A stretch of 64,000 nucleotides of DNA from Marsupella aquatica (Eukaryota; Marchantiophyta). The position numbers were made by a program, and so were the translations under genes. The notes under the pieces are model-generated. The model did not search any database. It was given only the letters and a program-made list of their open reading frames with translations, and had not been told where the DNA came from. Each line of letters begins with the position of its first letter. The stretch's first letter is position 1. The DNA lies in NCBI GenBank assembly GCA_973895155.1, contig OZ316893.1, positions 7,316,001 to 7,380,000 on the forward strand, in the 5' to 3' direction. Below are positions 1-11,536 of the stretch, in pieces.

Positions 1-909
1 GAGATGAAGAAAAAAGAAGCAAAGCATAAGGCAAAGGAGAGAAAGAAGACAATGGAAAGAAGTGCGCAATCAAAGACAGAGAAGAAACGAAAGCTTCAAG
101 AGCCGGTTGTTCAACAAGAGAAACAATCTGGGAGTTCACGCCGTAAGAAGATGGCTAAAAAAATGAAGATGATGAGGGCCCCCAAAAAAAGCAGACAAAG
201 AAGGCAAAGGTTGCGAAATCAAAACCAATGTCAGGGTCGACTTTAAACTTTGTCTTGCATCCAGAGGATGATATGTGTCCGACAGAAGGACCCAAAGAAG
301 ATGATGTGCTCAAAGGCCAAGAGGTTTTGCGTAATATTGAGCAGTATTATACTTTTGGCATCCGCAAAGTTTTTGATATTCCTGTAAAAAGTATTAATCC
401 GCCATCGGCCATTTTTGTATGTTCAATCTTTCGCATGCAATGGAGATATCAAAGTCTATGATGAAAAACCCTGGATAGGAACCACAAGTTGCTGATTTGA
501 TTCCGTATCACGAGAGCACTAAACAGTTGCTTCATTATGACAACACACCTCAGGATAGGAAAGAGTTTTTGATTGGTGTGAAGAAGCATGAGATCCAATT
601 CCTTGCCATCAGTGGCCAGCATTCTGCAAGAGCTGCCCAATGGATCCAAGGGTGGGCCGAAACTGACGCCAAGTTGACAGATCTTGCCAACAAACTAAAG
701 TATAGGAAAGCAAGGATCCTATCTGTCCTCACTCCGAAGACAATTTTGGTTGAGCATTCAAGTTTATCGAATGCTGTCAATGATACTATGCAATTTAAGT
801 CTTGTTTTTTAGAGAATATTGTTCATGCACGAAGGCAGTTTTAGGAGTGCGGGAAACCGCCGCGTCCAGGGATTGGGACCAATCAAAATACAGACAGGAA
901 AAACTATCA
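1..909 (+). pseudogene. ParB-like N-terminal part of a decayed multidomain gene
   Basis: Reading passes through three frames: a Lys/Arg-rich stretch (4-246), then a segment containing FDIPVKSINPP (about 366-400), NGDIKVYDEKPW in the next frame (about 436-470), and finally 482-841 with FLAISGQHSARAAQWIQ. The last motif resembles the GxH/GxR..AA box of ParB-like nuclease/DNA-binding domains, and the IPVKSI segment resembles the ParB start, but the match is by eye only. At least two frame changes and an in-frame TAG at 842 show decay, or unrecognised introns. A good donor-like CAG/GTACAT lies at 909/910. It lies 5' of, and on the same strand as, the methyltransferase-like exon and probably belongs to the same gene. 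The gene is cut by the window start. Confidence 0.4.
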
Positions 910-978
910 GGTACATGTTGGAGCAACGCAAACTATTCTTGATCCGCTTTGTTTAAAGATTATCAATGGTAGAGGTTT

Positions 979-1160
979 GCCTCGCCCCAAGGGTGAGGCT
1001 GCCTTTTCTTGTTTTCCTTGGTGAGAAGATTAAAGCAAATGTTTGCCTCGCCCTCAGGGCGAGGCAACCTAGACTAGTCTCTCTAAGAATAATTCCCTAG
1101 TTCCGTTTGAGTCAATTGCGGTTAGATGTAGAGGTTCGCCAAGCCCTTGGGGCGAGGCGG
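979..1160. repeat. Three GC-rich palindromic hairpin units
   Basis: Three related near-palindromes lie at 979-999, 1045-1065 and about 1137-1159. The middle one, GCCTCGCCCTCAGGGCGAGGC, is palindromic except at its centre. The first has G/T-tolerant arms, and the third is an inverted variant of the first. They lie in the AT-richer stretch between the ParB-like and methyltransferase-like parts, probably an intron. Function unknown. Confidence 0.6.
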
Positions 1161-1199
1161 CTTAGCCTGTTTCAAACATAGGTATAAATTTTCTAACAT

Positions 1200-3474
1200 A
1201 TGCATTGTACCCTGAAACTAATGTCAAGTCCATTGGATATGCAGGATTGGTTTGCCCTGGCAAAGGTTACAATGGGGAAGTCAAGCCTAAAGAGCATTTA
1301 TTGGTTACTTTTTGCCGAAGATGAGCTCTTTGAATTATGGCGGAACGTGTGTGAAAAATGGTTGAGTGGGAAGCTCCAAGACGGGGCTGGTGGGTATGGA
1401 GGGCCAAGACCCCCAAAATTGATCACTCCCGGTACCTTTTAATGCTTTGAAGGAGAGATTAGTAGCAAACAGATAATTGAGATCTTGAAGGACGTTGAAG
1501 AGGAGCGTGTCTTGCTGAAGAAGGATATCACCAACAAATCAGAGCTTGTCGCAATGGGAGACTTGGCCCTTACAATCAAGATAATGTCCAAATTGAGAAC
1601 AGTCATTATTGGCTATTTCGTGGAAAAGTATCGTGAGAAGTTTCCTGTTGGCACATCTTGGGAGTCTCTGGTGATATTGTTGCCTTCCTTGAAATCTGAG
1701 CTTGAGATGACAAAATTGAGGAGAGCAGCGGGTGAGGTTTACCTCAACAATTCATTGAAGAAGAATGTGGTCAAGGAGAGTTTCCCACAAAGTCTGATGG
1801 TCAGACTAGATGGGTTGTATTGTAAAGAATTTGGTGGGATTGGTCGTTCTCGCACGGAGCCTTTCTTGACATTTTTTAGTGAGAATTTGATGAAGACGAC
1901 CGTGCCAGAAATGCTACAAGAGCCTTCGCCTTTGTGTCCTCTTGCCATTGTTGACTTCAGTAGGCTCCGACAACATGTTTGGACCGATGCTGAAATTATT
2001 GCATTACTGCAATACATTGTGGATCTTCCAAGAAATCCAACAATTGTTGTTGTCATGACTGTGCATTCGGGGCCACTTGCTGCAAACATTTTGAGTGCCC
2101 TTAGGAAATTGCAACATGAAAAGGGAATGGACATCCACGTTGACTACGGGAGCTATCGACGGAGTGATACACCAGTTCCAGAGGGCTTACTTTTCAGTTG
2201 TGGTATGGAGGAGATAATCTTTGCAGGAATCACCACTGAGGAGAAATTTGATTGGAAGCAAGTGTTCAGGCCTGGATTTAATTGCCAATTTTCTTACAAT
2301 TCGGCGATCGACCCTGATTTCCAAGTGGAAGACAAGACGGAGAAGCGAGATAAGAATAAGAGTAAGACAAGTAAGGAGACAGAGACTGAGTCAACTTCGG
2401 CATTTCACATTGGAGATTTCTTACAAAAGGCTCCCATGTTTGAGATGGTGGGAAGTAGAGGTGGCTTTGTGAATATTCACGCTAAGCCAAAATCTATGCT
2501 GCAGAGTATTATTGAATTTTTTTCGGCTGAAGGGGAGACTATACTTGACTTTTTCTCGGGAGGACAGGTTATGAAGGTGTCATTGTTGTGTTTCAGAGAA
2601 TGCTTTGCGTATTCAGACACTGAGGATGAATATGATTTCACTCAGGCATATGGAAGGGTTCTCTGCGAGAAAGTTCCTTCCATAATGAGTGACCGGATTG
2701 GCGGTTCCAAATTTGGTAGAGCCCGCGATGGGATTTCCGAGCATGTTGGTGCCAAAGAAGGCGTAGACCAGGGCGAAGATGATATTGAGGAAGGAGAATT
2801 GGGTCACGACACAGACGACAGGGTCACCCAAAATTTGGATGAACGTGGAACACAAGTGGTAGGTATTCCCTACTTTGGTGTGGGGTTGGCTGATGTTGTG
2901 GGTCGACCTGAGGGCGACCCACCAAGAAATCCCTTTGCCGGTGTAGAGAATTGGATGCACCAATCGGACCCAGATCTTACATCGTCCACATCGGACGCAC
3001 ATTGGAAGGCAACCGTAGATGGTCTAGGCAATATTGACGCAGTAGAATTGGGAGAAATGTCAGACATTGCGCTTGCAAAGGAGGATGATCGTCATGTACC
3101 TGAGACCACTGCAAATGAAGAAGAGAAGGGAGGTGCTTCAAATCCTCCCCTATCTCCTCTATATTGCTCATCAGAGACTAAATTGGTTTTTACAAGTGCT
3201 TCTACAGGAAGCCCCGTAGTATTATCATTTTCACAAAATTCTGGATCCGAGATCGGCAGGACTGGATATATGAAAACAGTCCGTCCTGCAACTCATTTTA
3301 TATGGAGAAATGGACCAAAGGTTGGAATGATAGAATCACTAGACGATGCTCCAAAGATAATGGCAAAATCAGATTACAAAAAACTGAACTTGAGACTGAG
3401 CCCAGTTTTTGCACCCCCATCCTTTGAAGAGCAACTTCCCAGTGGTATCAATTCCGAGATACAGAGTGTTCTAG
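1200..3474 (+). CDS. Beta-class DNA methyltransferase-like exon(s), motif IV degenerate
   Basis: The frame is open from 1200 to 3524 apart from a TAA at 1440-1442. No convincing ATG starts the 679-codon part (it is preceded by open frame), so this is an internal exon. Seen: KPKSMLQSIIEFF (about 2488) followed by ETILDFFSGGQ (about 2535) and an acidic residue after the next strand. This is the motif X then motif I order of beta-class N4-cytosine/N6-adenine methyltransferases, where the SAM-binding loop follows the catalytic motif. The expected upstream DPPY/SPPW catalytic box is replaced by VDFSRL (about 1950), with a downstream hydrophobic strand (TIVVVMTVHSG), so catalysis is doubtful. The C-terminal third is acidic and low complexity. 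A donor (CTAG/GTGATC) at 3474/3475 joins in phase to the next exon. The family identity is inference from motif order. Confidence 0.5.
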
Positions 3475-3595
3475 GTGATCAAACAATAGATGAATTTGGG
3501 CATTTTAGCATTGGAAATTATTAGCCCTTTCTTTGGTTCTTGGTATTTTAATGACAATCTAAGCTTTATCTTTGTAATAATATACTTTGTTACAG

Positions 3596-3685
3596 ACCAA
3601 AGTTCCGTCGTAGAATCTCCTTCCTCAAAGGATTTTGTTGGCATTCCCTCGGAAAGCGTTGCTGTGGAGGAAGGGTTTGACCCAG
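3596..3685 (+). CDS. Short linker exon joining MTase-like and HAD-like parts
   Basis: The 90-nt exon is bounded by TTGTTACAG before 3596 and GTATAC after 3685. Joining 3474 to 3596 completes a GAC codon, and joining 3685 to 3879 completes a GAA codon, so both introns (121 and 193 nt) are phase 1 and the frame is kept across all three exons. The encoded peptide is acidic and Ser-rich (it includes QSSVVESPSSKDFVGIP) and probably a flexible linker. The splice junctions are predictions. Confidence 0.5.
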
Positions 3686-3878
3686 GTATACTTTGGATCT
3701 AAAAAATGGCAATTGAATGTAATTAATGTTTTTCTAGGAGGGTCGCCCCAGGGTCGTTCCTCTCTACTTCAAATGCTATAACAAAGTTTGTTTGATTTCA
3801 AATTTTGAGAGTTTTCCTCCGTAGTAATTGTTTAAACTTTGAGTCGCATTGACTAAGGGCTTATGTTAATGTTTCCAG

Positions 3879-4918
3879 AATTCACTCCAATACTACACTC
3901 TCCGATCCGGCGAAAGCTCTTGGTTCTTGACCTTAACAAGATTTGTTGGGATTGCATTAAGACCAGAAGCTCAGGACCATGGCAAAATCAGACAAGTTTA
4001 CGTGGTGTGCACTGGGGGAGACGTGGAGGGTTTAATTTCATGTATGTGGAGCGCCCATACCTCCACGAATTTCTATATGCAGCTTTCATGGTTTTTGACG
4101 TCGCAATTTGGACCTATGCAAGGAGGCCAAAAACAATGGACTTAATGGAGTTGATTTTCACTGAGGAGGAGCGACAGGAGTTCAAGTTTGTCTTTACTCA
4201 AGAAGATACCTTTGATAGTTGCATCCAAAGGCCAGATATAACAGATGGGAAGGCCAATTTACTTCTGAAGAATTTGCAAACCATTTGGGACCGTTTTCCA
4301 GAAAAATATGATGCTTCTAATACAGTTCTTATTGATGATTCTCCATTGAAGGCATTTTTGAATCATGACGTGAATGGATTGTTTCCAAATCCATTTACTC
4401 ACACAGCTTCAAATGACACTTTTTTGCCCAAGATATTATGGCCGTATCTTTGCAAATTGAGAAAGGCTTACTGCGTTCAACATTATATCACTGTCAACAA
4501 TCCAAAGTGGTCTGTTTTCAATTTATTAACAAGCAAGGAGGATCATGCTGCCATCTATGCTCTTTTGGAATAGAAGTGGGGAGATTGTTGTTGTATCCAT
4601 AGGGAGTTTGGAACCATCTTGGATGTGACTCCTGAAGAGATTCCTTGGGACGGAAAGAACGAGGTGCAGCATTACCCACCACTGGAGACGTGGACCACGG
4701 ATGAGATCGAAGAAACTGCAAACGTAATACTTGGAGACAACTATTCTGGTCCTCATACACAACATAGAAGGCATTTTATTTGGAAAGTTCTCAGAACTAG
4801 GGATCTCACCAATAAGTTTAAGAACCACCATGCGAGAGATACTTGCAACCGTGACATCCGCTATGATAAATCAGGAAGCAGACTTTCTTGTTCAAATGAG
4901 TTTTGTCTTGATCATTAG
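3879..4918 (+). CDS. FCP1/NIF-like HAD phosphatase domain, C-terminal exon
   Basis: Frame 3879-4573 encodes RKLLVLDLNKICWD (HAD motif I region), FDVAIWTYARR (motif II region) and NTVLIDDSPLKAF (motif III/IV region). This is the order and spacing of plant FCP1-like/NLI-interacting-factor phosphatases, whose substrates are usually phospho-Ser in proteins. Motif I reads DLN where canonical enzymes have DxDx(T/V). Plant FCP1-like proteins with DxN are known, so activity is uncertain. An in-frame TAG at 4571-4573 is followed by 115 further open codons ending at 4918, so either the real end is 4573 or the stop is a recent mutation. It is linked in phase to the methyltransferase-like exon, suggesting one fused protein. 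Confidence 0.6.
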
Positions 4919-6437
4919 GAGATAGGGTTGCTCTAGTGCCTACCCTGAATTGTACATTCATATTATGTCTTGAAAGGATATGTTTTGAACATGTAGGATA
5001 AAGTAAATAATTAGGATATATGCTTAGTGTGAGGCTCTCTCACTGGACTGGACAATTTAATAATTATATAGTGGGTCAATCTCATTTTGACCCTTGATTT
5101 ATGACCATCTATATTTTTTAATTTATAGATGGTCTGAGTGTTATTGGCCTCTGATTTTTGGACTAAATTAAATTTACTCTAATTTTTAAATTAATTAGAA
5201 TATATGATTTAAGTTATTATTAAACATTTGGGTGAAAAAAAACAAAATTTTGGGCGTTCAAAAGTGTATATTTGGGCTGAAAAAAATTAGCTTTTGGGAA
5301 TGCTTTAATAGAAATTTGGCCTGACAAAAAATAACTTTAGGGTTCATCTCATGGACTTTTAAAAGTATAGTTTTAATGAATATAGTGATCCTTGCTTACA
5401 ATCTAGACATTCCAAGTTAACTGAAGAAATCTGCATTCAGGCAACATCTAGGATAAGGAAAACTGCTACTATTCAAGGTTTAGGGTTATGGTAGATACTT
5501 TTAAAATGGATCGGAGGAAATTGACATACCATAGAGGTTCCAGGTAAGATAATGTTTGGAGCGCCTTGAAGCGAAGTGCCTTTTGGCAGAGCGGAGCGCC
5601 TTTCAGCTAGCGCCTTTAGTTGCAGCATGCGCATGGGGTGAAAGATTGCGTATCAAAATAATACTAAACCAATGTTGAGAGTGCTATGTGCAATCAATAA
5701 CTGGTGCCTCAGCTTGCCAGACTGCATGTTCTCGACTACTAAAGGTGCCCAGTGCCATCAACACACAACGATGTTGGACCATTTCCCTGCCCAATGAGCC
5801 GGTTGATCATAGTTGTGCAACTGCTTACAGCCCACGACCTTAAATGTTGATCAGACGCCGCCTTCAGTTGAGGTATTAAATTTTCTATTACCTACTTACC
5901 CATCCCTCTGCTGTGGCGCTCTAAACTGAAATGAAAATTGTCTACTATATATCTTGCTGAGATAGTAGACTGTAGCCCCAAACTCGCCATTGCCGGTCCA
6001 AAAGCAATGGTTCCCACTAGCTGAATGCGGAGCTTTCCGGACCTATAGTTTGATACTATTTATGGTTCTTCCTTTGCATACAGAAGTGAGAAAATCAGAG
6101 AACAATCCAACAACCAAGTCCAAGGGGGAGTCTAGTGTCAATGCCAATGATCCTCTCGATCTGGCCATGCAATGGCATACATCTTCACAACCAAGAGGAT
6201 CACACTGCGCCAGAAGAAGCTTTCGGCCAATGATCTCGTGAAACGACAGGTTCCTCCCATGTCTGTCTGTTTGACACTTTGATTCGTGAAGCTTGGACTC
6301 CAAGCGGCCATGCTCACCACAAACCTAGTGAGCCAAGTGGCCACAATCTCCTAACAGTCGTTGCATTTCCATTTCCATTTCCATTTCATTTATAAGAATC
6401 ATCTCCGAGTTGTTCGTGTAGCAATCACTGGCACACT
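4919..6437. other. AT-rich intergenic stretch, no gene seen
   Basis: There are no long frames with protein-like composition in 1.5 kb. It contains a run of direct GAGCGCC/TAGCGCC motifs near 5556-5610 and the short CATTTC repeat near its right end. It is bounded on the right by the truncated internal end of an LTR retrotransposon. Confidence 0.5.
6363..6391. repeat. (CATTTC)n microsatellite
   Basis: About five copies of a 6-bp unit (CATTTC), the last ones imperfect. Confidence 0.7.
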
Positions 6438-6483
6438 CTGGCACAATGTGATGCCTAGCCAGGAATCACTAGGCCAGTTAAGT

Positions 6484-6497
6484 GGGGAAAACGGAGG
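6484..6497 (+). promoter_or_regulatory. Polypurine tract before the 3' LTR
   Basis: The purine run GGGGAAAACGGAGG is followed immediately by TGTACCC, where an LTR beginning with TG would start. The equivalent place in the plus-strand element is 55471-55486. It would prime plus-strand DNA synthesis. Inferred from position. Confidence 0.5.
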
Positions 6498-7491
6498 TGT
6501 ACCCTATAAACACATTAGTATAGTAACAAAAACAAGGAAAATATAAACAATTAAGGGTGACTATGGAACCCGGGCCGAGGCCGGAGGTAAGGACGCCGCG
6601 GGAGAGAACACGATTAGGGTTAGGGCGCGCTAAGCATCGGCGGCTAGGGGTAACCAACGGGAGGAAAGACCAGAGGAGGAGAGGGGTAAGGACCGCTCAC
6701 GAGGAATGGTGGCTCATTTGCAAGCACAAACTGGGTAGACGACTACGGAAGGCCAACTACTGTCAGCTGCTTAGGCAAGCACTCTGGGCGGGAGCAGATA
6801 CCAACGATCGAGTCAAGGAGGGTATGAGCAACGTCAATCAAGCGGCACATTTTTGGGGATGCTTGTTCAAACGGGCAACTGAGTACATTAGGACTTACGA
6901 GAACGAAGAATCAGAGAGAGCAGCTCGAGAATGGCAAGAGCTCGCTCAACTGTGGGAGCTACAAAAGTCTGCCTTCTTAGGAGGAGAACTCATCAAGGCC
7001 GAGTTCTTGTGGACTCCTACTGCCAATCAGCTCGATGACCTTCTATTTTGCGAAGACAGAATCGTCGGCATTCGGGAAGCCATCAACCGCTGCAACGACG
7101 CGCACTGGGAGTTGAAGGGTAGCACGGAGGGGTGGACGAAGACAACTATGCTAGGAGAAACATCCATGGCAGCCTAGATGAAGAGGAAAGGAAACAACAA
7201 CGAAGAGGCCACCCCGGAAAAAAGAACGAGGTCGGTGGCACCAAGGAAGCCAGCAGAGCAGCAGAACAGGAGGCAGGGAGAAGCCAAAGAGGAGGAGGTC
7301 GATCCCATCAATGCCATTCCAACAAAGGATGACACCTGGAAAGGCTGGGCGGCGACCCTACCAGAGGAAGTGCAATTACATTTTGCACGGGAGGAGGATG
7401 CATGCTTTACGGCCATGCAGACCATGAAGTACCAGGGCTTCATGGTCGGATCCGGCTTGGAAGCCTTCGTAAGATTACCATGGCTGAAGCC

Positions 7492-7694
7492 CCCTGGGCC
7501 CGCAGTCTTACCTAATACATGGAGGACATGCAAACGCCCAAAGGGTAATTTTTATTCATTTTGAACTAATAATTATAATTATTACCGGTAATAAGGGAAC
7601 TTTTAATAGTAAAATAGAAATAACAAGGGGTAAAGAGGAAAAGGGCCCGATCGCAGGGGGGTCCACTTCTTTTACACAGAGTGAGGGCCCAGGG
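7492..7694. mobile_element. 203-bp MITE, hAT-like by target duplication
   Basis: The ends are perfect 10-bp inverted repeats (CCCTGGGCCC at the left, GGGCCCAGGG at the right), flanked by an exact 8-bp direct repeat CTGAAGCC (7484-7491 and 7695-7702). The three other ORF A copies have a single CTGAAGCC and no insert, giving an empty site. The interior is AT-rich with no coding frame. An 8-bp duplication is typical of hAT elements; a 9-bp reading (GCTGAAGCC) with imperfect ends would instead suggest a Mutator-like origin. Confidence 0.85.
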
Positions 7695-8370
7695 CTGAAG
7701 CCGGAGGTGCCAGACTCAGACTTATTAGAATTCGTGGGATCATGGGAACTCGAGACCAATTCCACGAGGGTGTATGGGAAGGATTTCTATCTCACTCCCC
7801 GGGTGATTGCCGAGGTGTTTGGCTTGCCGATGGGTAATAAGACCAAGGTTGATACCAAGAAGACCTTACCTGACAAGGAGTTCTGGTTGTTCCCAGGACC
7901 ATCAACAAAGAATGGCTTCTTCCGGAACACCTACACCAACCCGCACATCGGAGAGATGATCGATTTCTTACGGGTGACCATGCATTGTAACTTGCCAAGG
8001 GCAGAGATCGGCAAGGCTCAGGTCTACCTGGCAGAAAGCCCAGACCCAAGTCGGGATTACAACGGGTACCTCCTCAACCAACTGAAGAAGATCTTGAAGG
8101 AGGAACAGCAGGTGATCGGCGTGGGAAGCGTGTCCCAGCTTGGCTATCACATGCCGCTGTTGTGCCGGTATGCCTGAAGTCAAATCTTTGCCCCAGTACT
8201 TCCCCTATCGGCAAGGGCACTGGAGGAGGTTCCGGAGCAGAGGCCGGCAACAAAAGAGCCCAACCAGCCTGCCAGTCCTATGATCGAGCAGGTGTTTCGG
8301 CCAAGGAAAGAAGACTTGCCGATGCAACAATCAGGCATGCAGAATCTGCTGAAATTGCTAGAGAAGGAGA

Positions 8371-8436
8371 GAACGGCACCGGCAACGGCACTGGCAACGG
8401 CACCAGCAACGGCACCGGCAACGGCACCGGCACCGG
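8371..8436 (+). repeat. 12-bp GGCACCGGCAAC-type minisatellite
   Basis: Tandem AACGGCACCGGC-like units inside ORF A code for a Gly/Thr/Asn run in one frame. The sister copies have a shorter, different ACGGCAACGGCAACA stretch here, so this is a local expansion in copy 1. Confidence 0.7.
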
Positions 8437-8730
8437 TATAGGACACTGCCCTAGAGGCCGGCCTAAGCCGACTCAGGAGGGAAAACCCCTTTACCGGAGC
8501 CAAGGAGAGAAGGAGGTCGGAACACAAGCTTGGAGTTTGAATGTATGTGGGAGCCTCAAGCCCCTAATCGGAGGCAGAGCAGCCTAAGGCTCCTTCCGGC
8601 GGAAAGCAAAGGGAGAGGACAGCCTGGACACCAGAGGAGGAACCAGAGTCCGTGATCTGTGAGGCCATTTTCACGGCAGGACCAGGGGAACAGAGGGGGA
8701 AGCCGGGAGTCCAAGCAGTGGAGGAGGCGG

Positions 8731-10965
8731 TGTCCTGAGGATAAGCAAAGAGGTGGGAAAGGGCCTCAAGGGACACGCAGGGTGTATGGCTGCTTGAGAT
8801 AGGAAACGGTTGCAAACAAGACAAAGTATCTACCCTAACCTTTCATCCACATCATCACAAGCAAGCAAGCATGCTTTCGAAACTCAAGCCATTTACATAC
8901 TCATATCCAATCACAATCAAAATAACTAGTTCAAGCTTCCCAATGTAATCCTCACAAGTCTAAGCCCAACATTCAATTGGTCACCATTCCTTTTCCAACA
9001 CTTGATTGCACACAATCCCTTGCAACCCTCTAAGGTACACAAGTTCAAGCTTACATCAATGTGGTCAAGTTAAGGGTCACTCTTGGTTGTGGCTAAGACA
9101 AGTGGGACATCCAAAGGTATGCAAGGCATCTCTATGCACCATTCAAACATCCAACTTTCAAAACATGGGAAACTACTTTCGAAAAGTGACCTAGGGTTGG
9201 TCAACAAACTCCTTAACAAACATGGAATTGACCTTAGTCCCTTCCTCTAGTAGAACCACCAAGTATAATCCACAAACAACCCATTCCATCAATCGAAAAT
9301 GCCTTCACTCTTTACTCTTGCAACTTCCCTCATGCATAATAACTACTTTCGAAAGTACCTTCATTCAACCCATCTACTTTCAAAAACACCTTCAAGCTCA
9401 CAACAACATTCGAAAATGGCAGAAGACATTCATTCTAACCATTCCATCACTCATAGCCAAAGCAAGGCATCAACACACATCTCAAAAACGAGGATACCTC
9501 TCCTCTAAATGCATAGCAAGAAGGCACATGTAGCATCATGGCCTCCAAGTAAAAACATGGGTCACAAGCAAGACCCTCCTAGCAAAAATGAATCATCACC
9601 AAGTCTAATCATCAACCAAGCATTCAAAATCCCTCCATAGCCTATCCAAGCTTCAAAACCCTAGTCTCCTTCTCTCATACTTCCTTCTTTCAACCAAATC
9701 TACTTTCGAAGCTTCAAGTCAAGGAGTTTACAAGAGAGTAGGCCTTCTTAGTGAGCCATCTCTAATGCAAGACTCCCAAGCTTCAACAAGATTAGGTCTC
9801 ATCTCCTCTAAGCTTTCGAAAATCTCCTACAAGTCCATTCTCCTCAAAACTTGAAGCAACAAACCTACATTCGAGTATGCCTTCTTGTGGGCAATCTCTC
9901 ATGCAAGCTCCTTATACTTCCTACTCACATCCTACCTCCTTCCTAAGGCTTCGAGTCAGCCTCTCCTACATTCGAAACCTCTCTCCAAATCCTTAGAAAA
10001 ACCATCACAAAACTCAATCTCTTCACATTCAAAGCTTCTACTCCATCTATCTCTTCACAAAATTGCCTCTACATCTCCTACCCTCAAAATCCTAAGCCCA
10101 TGGCCAAGGAGGAGGGCTCCCCCTTCACTCATGCCTCATGCTCGAGCTCCCCTCAAGAGGTTCGCTCCTACCTATTCAAAACTTACTCAAAGACTCAAAA
10201 ACTGCCAAAAGCGGCAGCACTTTAGCAGCATCACGGTGTGAGAGAGAGCCCACCCTTCGAACTCTCCTCTTTAGTACTCTCGTGGGAAGGCCTGGGGCAA
10301 GGCACAAGCCCTCCACTTATGGTTTAAGTCCTCGACAATTTTCAGCCCTTGATCATCCATCAAAAAGATCTAAGGGTCAAAAATGAGCCAAAATACCATC
10401 CTTTGTAACTTTGTAACCAAATGAGGCTTCGCACTTTCGAAAAAACCTCGACCTCCTCCAAACCCTAAGGCACGTCCTCATCCTCAATCCTATCCATTCA
10501 TCCATTGACTCAACCAAGATCCACCGTTGATGTAGGTTCAATGAATCTAGTCCTTATTTCACAAAACTAGGAATCTGGCCCATATCTCACAAAACTGATG
10601 CACTTGGACCAAACCCTCTTACATGCCTTGAACCTGGTCACCTCCTCCATGTATTCAATGAACCTGGTCACCATGTCGCCAAAACCCTAGATACCTTGCT
10701 TGTTGAGCAAGCAACCTCCATTCTGCCAATCCGCCAAATGATAACTTAATCGCTGGTCACAAATGAAAAACATACCCCACAATAGTAACAAGGGTGGGTA
10801 GGCTCGACCTCATCCCTACCTTGACCCTCATAACTCTACTTCCTCCTTCACATTGGTCAAGTTAGCTCAAGTCAAGTCAACTTGCCCAAGTTAGAAGCAA
10901 AAATTGGTTTCAACTTCCTTCACAAAACATGAGGATTCCTCCTTTAGGATGGAAACCTCATGACA
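8731..10965. mobile_element. 2.2-kb TG...CA insertion, probable solo LTR
   Basis: It interrupts ORF A relative to the other copies. The ends are TGTCCTGAGG and CCTCATGACA, inverted with one mismatch, and bounded by TG/CA as in LTRs. GCGG is present on both sides (8727-8730 and 10966-10969) as a possible 4-bp target duplication. The interior has no long convincing frame and is pyrimidine-rich on the plus strand, with about ten TTTCGAAA/TTCGAAA-like motifs. A solo LTR of an unrelated retrotransposon is the simplest reading; no internal region is seen. Confidence 0.55.
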
Positions 10966-11483
10966 GCGGTGGAGGACTACAGCAATGATAACTCCGGCTA
11001 TGGGTCGGATCATCATGTTCCAGGAGTAAGGATCTGTGGCCGATTTATCCCCACACTTCCAAGAGTAGTTCGAGGGGACCCCACCCAGCAGAGTAGCCCC
11101 GAGTCTCCCCCACCAAAGGTTGCTCCCCCGAGCTTTTGACGGCATAAAGCAGACGGCACAAGATTTTCAAGAGCGACTTAGGGAGGAAGAGAAAGCAGCC
11201 CTGGCTAGGGAGAAAGATTTACCAGGAGGAGATTGGCCGGAGGACATCAGGCGGCTTGCCGAAAAAAGAAGCAACCCTCTTGCCACCGTAGAAGAAATCC
11301 GCAAGGCGGCTTGGGAACAGAGGCCGAGGTCGTTGATGACTTCTACTTACTCCACCTATGCTAAAGATAGAGCCATGGAGTATGGGGAGATGTGTGGGGA
11401 ACTTGCGCTCAGCATCTTTGGGGAGGAGTTGGAGCAGGGACCCTTTTTTCCAGAGGGAGATGTTGGAGAAGCACCGATTAGAA

Positions 11484-11536
11484 GAAGCGGTGGCTTTGAG
11501 AAGAAGCGGTGGCTTTGAGAAGAAGCGGTGGCTTTT
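11484..11536 (+). repeat. 19-bp unit present three times
   Basis: GAAGCGGTGGCTTTGAGAA repeats at 11484, 11503 and 11522 (last copy variant). The sister ORF A copies have one. The added 38 bp shifts the frame and explains the break between 11518 and 11528. Confidence 0.8.

Noticed and set aside
1485-3524. Start of the 679-codon frame at 1485 as a true initiation site
   Set aside because: The codon there is TTG, and the frame is open upstream to the TAA at 1440; in a plant this is an internal exon, not a start.
8371-8436. CRISPR-like array
   Set aside because: Uniform 12-bp coding minisatellite without spacers, in a plant retrotransposon.
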